From positions 1-12,648 of the forward strand of contig USBM01000040.1 in NCBI GenBank assembly GCA_900552885.1: a stretch of DNA of 12,648 nt, written 5' to 3'. The notes beneath the pieces are model-generated. The model was given only the letters and a program-made list of their open reading frames with translations. It made no database searches and was not told where the DNA came from. Each line of letters starts with the position of its first letter. The stretch's first letter is position 1. The translations under genes and the position numbers were made by a program. Positions 7,170 through 12,648 of the stretch are shown one piece after another. Source of the DNA: an uncultured Clostridium sp. Lineage in GTDB: Bacteria; Bacillota; Clostridia; Lachnospirales; Lachnospiraceae.

Positions 7170-8873
7170 TCATTCCTTATCCCCGCAAAACACATCCGCT
7201 AATTTGCATATTCTTGTTCCTTTGATTTTCGCCCCACCTTCCGTCGCATCGTATATTGGCATTGTTGCATCCGGCTGCGCGATTCTTCTCTCTATCCATT
7301 CTCTGCACATTGCAAACGGGCGACAAGTACGCACCATGCCACCACCAATGGCAGGTACTTCGATTACAGTTTCTCCTTCAGAAATCTCTGCCTGTATACC
7401 ACTACCCGTTGCATGCATCCGATCTCCCGTAAATGCCAGATCCAATCCCACAAATATAATAGCGGCTGCCCGAAAATGAATGGCAATATCCAACGCTGTC
7501 GTCGCAACCGAACCACCAGAAGAATACAAATGATACCCTCTCTCATTTGCATATTGCTCTGCCCGGTCATATCCCTGCTGACAGATCAGATACTTTTTCC
7601 CCTTATAATATTGCGCAATCTCGCGCGTTGCAGTAGACATTAATAACATCGGAACCTTTTCCTCTTCCAGTCCTTTGATCTGATTCCAGGTATTGATTTT
7701 AGGATCAATCACAATCACATAATCAACCAAAATCCCAAGATCGATCAGTTTGCGGAACACCGCTCCCACCGCAAAGATCACGGTATCGTCGTTCTTTTGC
7801 TGCAACAATTCCACATTCTTATCCAAAGACGGCCCACCCGCAACAATAATAACCCGCTTTCCTTCAAACTGTGCTTGCAGTTCATCTACATATGCATCAC
7901 ATAACGCAAAATTACTCCGGCTATTCTGCACAAACACATTCTCGTAAACCCGAACTGAATTCTCTTTCCGTGCAACCTCTTCCATCTTGTCCCTGATCCC
8001 AGTATTCATTATGTTATAAATAGATGGTCGGTGAAGCATCAGCACCGCATCCCCCTGTTCGATTTGTGATTGAAACAGGGTAAATGCCGGATCATACACA
8101 ATTGAAATATTCGCATCCGCAAAATACCAGTCCATTTGGTTGTACATCATGCAATTATGAATTACCGCTATATCTCTTTCATACACATATATCTTTGCAC
8201 TGCGGTCTTTTGCCGCCAGCACGGCAACATGATATCCCAATCCTAATCCATAAATAACATACTTCGTCTTGTCTACATCATAATATGTGTCCACAAGACA
8301 CCTTGCTTCCTCATACGGATTATAATTGCTGTGTAGATAATAACGTTTCCCATTATTCTCAATCGCAAGCGTAGGAAATCCTATCGTAGTCGGTTCTGCA
8401 CTATAGCATGTCGCCGCATCTTCCCCATCCTTCCAGATGTTCTGCCACTGTTGTAACGTATTATATAATTGCTCATCCCTCTTCTGCAGCCGGTTCATAT
8501 TTCGCTCATATGTATCCTTCCTCTGTTGCAGCAAAAAAGTCATATCCTCCATATTGCGTATTGCATTCTGTACATCTATCAGCAGCGGTATCATCTGTAA
8601 TTGAAGTAAATCCCCATACATCACATAATCTTCATTCTGTTGTGCCTCTAATAGTCCCGCTAATATCTGTAACACATAATCCTGCTGTATATTAAGCCCC
8701 GCCGTCCCGAAATAATCTGCATCATTAAATAATGCCTCTATGACAGCATTTAGCCGTTCCATCATTCCATTAATTCGATTCACTACAATCTGATAATTCT
8801 GCTGCCTCGTTTCCCTAATCAACATACTCATCTGATCTAATATCCCAACAATCTTCCAATATAATTCTTTCAC
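7170..8873 (-). CDS. Motility accessory factor (MAF, DUF115/MptE-like) glycosyltransferase
   Basis: This 567-residue protein matches MAF proteins, which are linked to transfer of nonulosonic acids to flagellin Ser/Thr in the cytoplasm. The first ~150 residues are helical and rich in Gln, Asn and Met. A middle domain starts near PTLAIENNGKRYYL (167-180) and includes YGLGLGYHVA (208-217). The DUF115 core has AGGPSL (345-350), DYVIVIDP (384-391), SSGGSVATTA (451-460) and GLDLAFTG (476-483). The tail has YDATEGGAKIKGT (541-553), the family's end motif. The start is GTG at 8871-8873, the first possible in-frame start because TGA stands two codons upstream. AAGGG lies 10 nt before it, and an out-of-frame ATG at 8878-8880 is ignored. 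It is the first gene of the leftward operon, divergent from neuBCA, which should supply its CMP-sugar donor. The family call is strong; flagellin as target is inferred because no flagellin gene is visible. Confidence 0.92.
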   Translation of the reverse strand: MKELYWKIVGILDQMSMLIRETRQQNYQIVVNRINGMMERLNAVIEALFNDADYFGTAGLNIQQDYVLQILAGLLEAQQNEDYVMYGDLLQLQMIPLLIDVQNAIRNMEDMTFLLQQRKDTYERNMNRLQKRDEQLYNTLQQWQNIWKDGEDAATCYSAEPTTIGFPTLAIENNGKRYYLHSNYNPYEEARCLVDTYYDVDKTKYVIYGLGLGYHVAVLAAKDRSAKIYVYERDIAVIHNCMMYNQMDWYFADANISIVYDPAFTLFQSQIEQGDAVLMLHRPSIYNIMNTGIRDKMEEVARKENSVRVYENVFVQNSRSNFALCDAYVDELQAQFEGKRVIIVAGGPSLDKNVELLQQKNDDTVIFAVGAVFRKLIDLGILVDYVIVIDPKINTWNQIKGLEEEKVPMLLMSTATREIAQYYKGKKYLICQQGYDRAEQYANERGYHLYSSGGSVATTALDIAIHFRAAAIIFVGLDLAFTGDRMHATGSGIQAEISEGETVIEVPAIGGGMVRTCRPFAMCREWIERRIAQPDATMPIYDATEGGAKIKGTRICKLADVFCGDKE

Positions 8874-8906
8874 TATTCATTTTCCCTTCTACAACTATAT
8901 TACCCT

Positions 8907-8935
8907 TTGCTTTTCATGCATTTACATTGTATAAT
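8907..8935 (+). promoter_or_regulatory. Candidate sigma-A promoter for neuBCA
   Basis: TTGCTT (8907-8912) is followed by a 17-nt spacer and a perfect TATAAT (8930-8935). The start would be near 8942, giving a leader of about 56 nt to the neuB ATG. The -35 is weak (TTG only). An alternative is TTTACA (8921-8926), 17 nt, then TATATC (8944-8949). I cannot decide between them by eye. Confidence 0.45.
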
Positions 8936-8936
8936 T

Positions 8937-8965
8937 ATTATATTATATCATGTAGAATCAATCAA
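8937..8965 (-). promoter_or_regulatory. Candidate sigma-A promoter for the leftward MAF operon
   Basis: On the minus strand TTGATT (8960-8965) is separated by exactly 17 nt from a perfect TATAAT (8937-8942). Transcription would start near 8930, leaving a leader of about 57 nt before the GTG start at 8873. The region is very AT-rich, so TATAAT-like strings are easy to find by chance, but the -35 and spacing make this the best candidate. Confidence 0.6.
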
Positions 8966-8997
8966 CTCTACAATTCTGTATATAGGGGGTATATATC

Positions 8998-10029
8998 ATG
9001 CAAATCGAACATCGAATCATCGGCCCGGATCAACCGCCGCTTGTCATAGCAGAGATTGGCATTAACCATGAGGGTTCCCTGCAGACTGCTTTTGAAATGG
9101 TGGATGCCGCAGCCCATGCAGGTGCGGAGGTCATTAAGCATCAGACACATGTAGTAGAAGACGAGATGTCCCCTGCTGCCAAGAAAGTTATTCCCGGTAA
9201 TGCCGATGTATCCATATATGACATCATGGCACGTTGTGCATTGAGTGAAGAAGAGGAACAACAACTGAAAGAATATGTCGAATCCAAGGGGCTCATCTTC
9301 TTAAGTACACCTTTTTCAAGAGCTGCCGCCGACCGGCTAGAACGAATGAACGTATCCGCTTATAAGATTGGATCCGGCGAATGTAATAACTATCCACTCA
9401 TTGAACACATTGCAAGGTTCGGTAAACCAATGATCGTATCAACCGGAATGAACAGTATTGAAAGCATTCAGAAAACCGTCGACATTCTAGAGAAATACCA
9501 TATTGATTATGCACTTTTACATTGCACGAATATATATCCTACCAAGCCCGAACATATCCGTCTTGGAGCCATGCAGGAACTTATGCAGCAGTTTCCGGAT
9601 ATCCCCATCGGTTTATCCGATCATAGTCTGAACAATAACGCTTGTCTTGCTGCTACCGCATTAGGCGCAAGTATTCTCGAAAGACACTTTACGGACAGTA
9701 AATACCGTCCCGGCCCTGATATTATCTGTTCCATGGATCCTGCTGAACTTTCAACCCTTATTCAAGGTTCCAAAGAGATTTTCCAGATGCGTGGCGGATG
9801 TAAAGCACCACTACAAGCCGAACAGGTTACAATAGATTTTGCATTTGCAACCGTTGTTGCAATCAAAGATATCCACGCAGGCGAAGCGTTTACCGAAGAT
9901 AACATCTGGGTAAAAAGACCGGGAACAGGAGACATTCCAGCCGAAAAGTATAAGCAATGCATCGGACAGATAAGTAGACGAGACATTCCTTGTGGTGAAC
10001 ATTTAAGATGTTCTGATGTACAACTCTAA
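8998..10029 (+). CDS. neuB: N-acetylneuraminate (sialic acid) synthase
   Basis: NeuB condenses N-acetylmannosamine with phosphoenolpyruvate to give N-acetylneuraminate in the cytoplasm. The TIM-barrel domain shows AEIGINHEG (18-26), KHQTHVVEDEMS (47-58), KIGSGECNNYPL (123-134) and GLSDHS (205-210). The metal-binding histidines should be H209 and H230 (ERHFTD), spaced 21 apart as in the meningococcal enzyme. An antifreeze-like SAF domain closes the protein, with VKRPGTGD at 305-312. Length (343 aa) is typical. From memory, the KHQTH segment, the VIPGNADVSIY segment and the RPGPDIICSM segment follow the Neu5Ac synthases of Neisseria and Campylobacter NeuB1 closely. Legionaminate and pseudaminate synthases usually have a KFQ version instead. 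AGGGGGT lies 7 nt before the ATG. It is the first gene of the rightward operon, 20 bp ahead of neuC. Confidence 0.95.
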   Translation: MQIEHRIIGPDQPPLVIAEIGINHEGSLQTAFEMVDAAAHAGAEVIKHQTHVVEDEMSPAAKKVIPGNADVSIYDIMARCALSEEEEQQLKEYVESKGLIFLSTPFSRAAADRLERMNVSAYKIGSGECNNYPLIEHIARFGKPMIVSTGMNSIESIQKTVDILEKYHIDYALLHCTNIYPTKPEHIRLGAMQELMQQFPDIPIGLSDHSLNNNACLAATALGASILERHFTDSKYRPGPDIICSMDPAELSTLIQGSKEIFQMRGGCKAPLQAEQVTIDFAFATVVAIKDIHAGEAFTEDNIWVKRPGTGDIPAEKYKQCIGQISRRDIPCGEHLRCSDVQL

Positions 10030-10037
10030 TTATGAAC

Positions 10038-10042
10038 AGGAG
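10038..10042 (+). promoter_or_regulatory. Ribosome binding site that decides the neuC start
   Basis: AGGAG lies 7 nt upstream of ATG 10050-10052. The in-frame ATG at 10032-10034 lies before this site and has no purine-rich stretch of its own, so the shorter reading is preferred. Confidence 0.8.
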
Positions 10043-10049
10043 ACACAAC

Positions 10050-11213
10050 ATGCAAACGAATGATAATAATTCTGACAATCGCATCATCTTCTTAACAGGA
10101 ACCCGTGCAGATTACGGAAAGTTAAAGTCCCTTATCCGTATTGTCAATGACAGCGACCAATTTGAAGCACATATATTTGCTACTGGTATGCATATGCTTT
10201 CCCGATATGGTTCTACTTACAAAGAGATTATTAAAGACGGTTTTCCTAATATATACACTTTTGTAAACCAGAACACGAATACACCTATGGATCTTGCACT
10301 AAGTAATACCATTACCGGATTCAGTAATTACATTGCAGAATTAAAACCAATTGCCATTGTCGTTCACGGTGACCGGTTAGAGGCTTTAGCCGGTGCCATT
10401 GTTGGTGCACTTAATAATATCCGCGTATTTCACATTGAGGGCGGAGAGGTAAGCGGCACCATTGATGAATCCATCCGTCATGCAATTACCAAATTTTCAC
10501 ACTATCATTTTGTTGCTAACGAGACAGCAAAGAAACGTATTATGCAGCTTGGCGAACCGGCAGAAAACATCTTCATATTTGGTTCCCCGGATATTGATAT
10601 CATGCATTCAGACAAATTACCGACTCTTGACATGGTAAAATCCTACTACAATATTATGTTTGACAATTATAGCATTGTACTTTATCACCCTGTAACAACT
10701 GAGACATCCAGTCTTGCTCACAATGTGAAATGCCTGGTAGACACCTTAATGCAATCCAATCGAAATTATGTTGTCATTTATCCAAATAATGATTATGGTA
10801 ACGAAATCATTCTGCAGGAATATGAACGATTATCCGGCAATCCCCATTTTCGTCTATTTCCATCCATGCGCTTCGAATACTTCCTTACCTTATTAAAAAA
10901 TGCAGATAGCATTATCGGTAATTCCAGTTCCGGCATACGGGAAGCCTGTATCTACGGCATTCCTGCTTTGGATCTTGGGAACCGGCAGGAGGGAAGATAC
11001 CGCCCGGATTGTTTTTCACATATACACCATGCAAACGAAACAGATTCCAATCTGATTGACATACTACAGGATGCCATTGCATCAAAGTCCAACCTTACTC
11101 CACAGTCCTACTTTGGAAACGGCAACAGCGATAAACTATTCCTGGATATTCTCTTACATAAGCATATCTGGCATTCTAACATACAAAAGAGATTCATTGA
11201 CATTGATTTTTAA
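10050..11213 (+). CDS. neuC: Hydrolysing UDP-N-acetylglucosamine 2-epimerase
   Basis: NeuC converts UDP-GlcNAc to ManNAc plus UDP, supplying the NeuB substrate. The protein (387 aa from the chosen start) has GTRADYGKLK (17-26), HGDRLEAL (106-113), HIEGGEVSGTIDESIRH (128-144), YHPVTTE (212-218) and the UDP-binding GNSSSGIREA (290-299), the standard NeuC order in a GT-B fold. The upstream in-frame ATG at 10032 would add six residues but lacks a ribosome site. The gene lies 20 bp after neuB and 12 bp before neuA. NeuC relatives acting on UDP-diacetamido-bacillosamine (LegG) look similar. The true-Neu5Ac character of the adjacent NeuB, and the absence here of a dehydratase/aminotransferase pair, favour the UDP-GlcNAc enzyme. 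That absence is limited to this window. Confidence 0.93.
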   Translation: MQTNDNNSDNRIIFLTGTRADYGKLKSLIRIVNDSDQFEAHIFATGMHMLSRYGSTYKEIIKDGFPNIYTFVNQNTNTPMDLALSNTITGFSNYIAELKPIAIVVHGDRLEALAGAIVGALNNIRVFHIEGGEVSGTIDESIRHAITKFSHYHFVANETAKKRIMQLGEPAENIFIFGSPDIDIMHSDKLPTLDMVKSYYNIMFDNYSIVLYHPVTTETSSLAHNVKCLVDTLMQSNRNYVVIYPNNDYGNEIILQEYERLSGNPHFRLFPSMRFEYFLTLLKNADSIIGNSSSGIREACIYGIPALDLGNRQEGRYRPDCFSHIHHANETDSNLIDILQDAIASKSNLTPQSYFGNGNSDKLFLDILLHKHIWHSNIQKRFIDIDF

Positions 11214-11225
11214 AGGAGCATACAC

Positions 11226-11930
11226 ATGTATCAGGAACAACGAATTCTAGCAATCATACCCGCCCGTGGGGGCAGTAAAGGTATTCCAAACAAGAATATT
11301 ATCGATCTATGTGGCAAGCCACTACTTGCCTATTCTATTCTTGCCGGTCTTAATAGCAATTATATCGACACGGTAATGGTCTCTACGGATTCTGCAAAGA
11401 TTCGTGATATTGCATTGTCCTTTGGTGCAAGCGTTCCGTTCCTACGTCCTGCCGAATATGCCACTGACACTGCAAAGACAATCGACTGCATGCTCCATGC
11501 CATACAAGAACTCAGCAGAAACGGTCAACATTATGATTACGTTGTACTGTTACAACCAACGCAGCCAATCCGCAAGCCAGAGTGGATTGATTCTGCAATT
11601 GAATTACTTATCAATCATCCGAAAGAAGATTCTCTTGTCAGTGTATGCCCTGTTTCCGAACACCCTATCCTTATGCGAACCATAACAAAAGAAGGAACCC
11701 TAAAGTCCCTTCTTCCTATGTCCAGTACCGTTCGCCGTCAGGATTTCCCGGACGTATACCGGGTAAATGGCTCTATCTACATTAATAAAATTAACTCTAA
11801 CTTCAATGCAGATACAAGCCTTAACGACAATCATCTTCCATATTATATGGAAGAACAGTATTCCATTGATATTGATTCGTATGAAGATCTGCAAAAGGCT
11901 GAAAAACTATTACCTCTCTTCCTCATATAA
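11226..11930 (+). CDS. neuA: CMP-N-acetylneuraminate cytidylyltransferase
   Basis: NeuA activates the nonulosonate with CTP to give the CMP-sugar used by the transferase. The nucleotide-binding motif IPARGGSKGIPNKN occupies residues 11-24. LLQPTQPIR (108-116) replaces the commoner LQPTSPLR. RRQDFPDVYRVNG (170-182) and SIDIDSYEDL (213-222), with D215/D217 as probable metal ligands, complete the active site. At 234 residues it is a single-domain form without the extra esterase domain seen in some NeuA proteins. AAGGAG overlaps the neuC stop codon and lies 7 nt before the ATG. It is the last gene of the rightward operon. Its final 21 bp overlap the end of the opposite-strand 118-residue gene, so there is no spacer for a terminator between them. 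Confidence 0.94.
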   Translation: MYQEQRILAIIPARGGSKGIPNKNIIDLCGKPLLAYSILAGLNSNYIDTVMVSTDSAKIRDIALSFGASVPFLRPAEYATDTAKTIDCMLHAIQELSRNGQHYDYVVLLQPTQPIRKPEWIDSAIELLINHPKEDSLVSVCPVSEHPILMRTITKEGTLKSLLPMSSTVRRQDFPDVYRVNGSIYINKINSNFNADTSLNDNHLPYYMEEQYSIDIDSYEDLQKAEKLLPLFLI

Positions 11931-12266
11931 TCCTTTTAGCATTTGAGCCGATTTCAACATACAATCAAAAAAATCCTTCATTTTTTGATATTGCTCTCTT
12001 ACCGTATTTCCATACTTATTCTCAGAGTATACATCAACTAACAAATTCATGTCTTTTCGCTGTGTTTCCACCCCCCAACGAACCTGATACATTTCATCAC
12101 ATCTATCGCATTTTTCTAATATCTCATTCATTTGCAAATTTATCTTATTATACTGATTCAAGTGATTTCCCGACCCTTGCATCGACAACCGAATTCCTTT
12201 TTCCGCCAGTCTTTTTCCCTGTTCAAAAGATTTTAACAACTTTTCAAATATCTCCTCTTTTTCCAC
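11910..12266 (-). CDS. Unrecognised 118-residue helical protein downstream of a second MAF gene
   Basis: I do not recognise this protein. It is hydrophilic and reads as mostly alpha-helical with probable coiled-coil stretches (EEIFEKLLKSFEQGKRLAEKG near the start; NKINLQMNEILEKC in the middle). It has a CDRC motif and no signal peptide or membrane segment. The start is GTG at 12264-12266, with only a weak purine stretch upstream, so coupling to the preceding gene is likely; the gap is 6 bp. It is probably co-transcribed with the MAF-like gene entering from the right. The size and character would suit a small chaperone or accessory subunit for the MAF protein or a flagellar export substrate, but no sequence motif shows this. 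It is AT-rich like its upstream neighbour. Its stop codon lies inside the end of neuA on the other strand. Confidence 0.7.
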   Translation of the reverse strand: MEKEEIFEKLLKSFEQGKRLAEKGIRLSMQGSGNHLNQYNKINLQMNEILEKCDRCDEMYQVRWGVETQRKDMNLLVDVYSENKYGNTVREQYQKMKDFFDCMLKSAQMLKGLYEEER

Positions 12267-12272
12267 TAACTG

Positions 12273-12648
12273 TTATCTCAACAGATCCTGCTCATCTGTT
12301 TCAAAGGCATTCGGTATTAAGCGCAATACTTCCTTTATATCATATTCATCGCCCATATATAGATCAATTGCTCGATCGAAGTCCATTGTTGGACACCCTT
12401 TAATTAATGCTCCTCCTTCTGTCGCATTTACAAGAAAATCTGCACGATGTTGCCTTATATATTTTTCATACCATATTCTATAATGGTTATAATCCGGGGT
12501 TGTATACACTTTTTCTCCATCAATACCTTCTACCTCTATATAATTATTTTCATTTATATTAAGTTCTCCCTTACCTGCATACATCCTTTTTTGAGAAAAT
12601 TCTAAATCCTTTTCGATCATGATGACATTGCTAATTCCAATATATTTA
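12273..12648 (-). CDS. C-terminus of a second MAF/DUF115-like protein (5' end beyond the right edge)
   Basis: The frame is open to the right edge, and 124 C-terminal residues are visible. The stretch VIMIEKDLEFSQKRMYAG aligns without gaps to the IIFVGLDLAFTGDRMHA block of the complete MAF protein in this window. FLVNATEGGALIKG matches the YDATEGGAKIKG end motif of that protein. Spacing between the two blocks is also similar. It differs in having EKDLEF where the other has GLDLAF, and in a longer tail (MDFDRAIDLYMGDEYDIKEVLRLIP) after the motif. It is therefore a diverged paralogue and not a recent duplicate. Two MAF proteins in one island may act on different sugars or acceptor sites. The internal ATG at 12618-12620 is not a start, because the homology continues upstream of it. 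Confidence 0.85.
   Translation of the reverse strand, partial: KYIGISNVIMIEKDLEFSQKRMYAGKGELNINENNYIEVEGIDGEKVYTTPDYNHYRIWYEKYIRQHRADFLVNATEGGALIKGCPTMDFDRAIDLYMGDEYDIKEVLRLIPNAFETDEQDLLR

Larger units (their letters stand above)
8888..8973. repeat. Three TCTACA/TGTAGA hexamers around the divergent promoters
   Basis: TGTAGA at 8951-8956 and TCTACA at 8968-8973 form a perfect inverted repeat with a 10-nt spacer that contains the -35 hexamer of the leftward promoter. A third TCTACA occurs at 8888-8893, near the ribosome site of the MAF gene. The arrangement could be an operator for a dimeric regulator. No regulator gene is visible, and six-base matches in AT-rich DNA may be chance. Confidence 0.35.

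Noticed and set aside
6747..7202. Rightward reading frame of 151 codons
   Set aside because: It lies opposite the transketolase N-half gene, is rich in Pro, Ser and His, and has no ribosome site or motif. It is a shadow of the real gene.
8968..9264. Leftward reading frame of 98 codons opposite neuB
   Set aside because: It is fully explained as the complement of the strongly conserved neuB 5' end and its leader.
11964..11989. AT-only hairpin (ATCAAAAAA / TTTTTTGAT) shortly after neuA as a terminator
   Set aside because: The stem is nearly all A-T, the T-run is part of the stem, and no U-tract follows it. It also lies inside the opposite-strand 118-residue gene, where Phe/Lys codons explain the runs.
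12062..12403. Rightward reading frame of 113 codons at the right end
   Set aside because: It is antisense to the second MAF C-terminus and the 118-residue gene. The MAF homology fixes the coding strand there.

Overview
The window looks like part of a surface-glycosylation (probably flagellin-glycosylation) island from a motile Firmicute. A member of the Lachnospiraceae or a related Clostridia is my best guess. This rests on moderate-to-low GC, strong AGGAG-type ribosome binding sites, tightly packed operons, and motility accessory factor (MAF, DUF115) proteins beside nonulosonic-acid genes. No flagellin, rRNA or taxonomic marker lies in the window, so the organism and the flagellin link are inferences.

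Layout. Positions 1-8873 hold one long leftward operon of eight genes. In transcription order these are a MAF glycosyltransferase-like protein, a split transketolase (N-terminal half, then C-terminal half), a LuxE-type acyl-activating enzyme, a LuxC-type acyl reductase, a two-domain GNAT acyltransferase, a stand-alone acyl carrier protein, and an acetolactate-synthase-like ThDP enzyme that runs off the left edge. Most junctions are overlaps or gaps below 25 bp; two gaps are larger (85 and 67 bp). A 124-bp intergenic region (8874-8997) separates this operon from a rightward neuB-neuC-neuA operon (8998-11930) for synthesis and CMP-activation of a sialic-acid-type sugar. The intergenic region carries two candidate sigma-A promoters that face each other, plus three TCTACA/TGTAGA hexamers. 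At the right end a second leftward unit enters the window: the C-terminus of a second MAF-like protein and an unrecognised 118-residue helical protein. The last 21 bp of that small gene overlap the end of neuA tail to tail.

How the genes may work together. NeuC should make ManNAc from UDP-GlcNAc, NeuB should condense it with phosphoenolpyruvate to a nonulosonate, and NeuA should make the CMP-sugar. A MAF protein is the expected transferase to flagellin Ser/Thr. NeuB reads as the true Neu5Ac type rather than the legionaminate or pseudaminate type. The leftward operon holds the less familiar chemistry: an ACP, an acyl-activating enzyme, a thioester-to-aldehyde reductase, two independent ThDP carboligase systems and an acyltransferase. 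I infer a dedicated route that builds an acyl, aldehyde-derived or branched-chain decoration for the glycan. Its product cannot be read from sequence.

No stretch longer than 300 bases lacks a gene. I saw no tRNA, rRNA, CRISPR array, insertion sequence or convincing intrinsic terminator.
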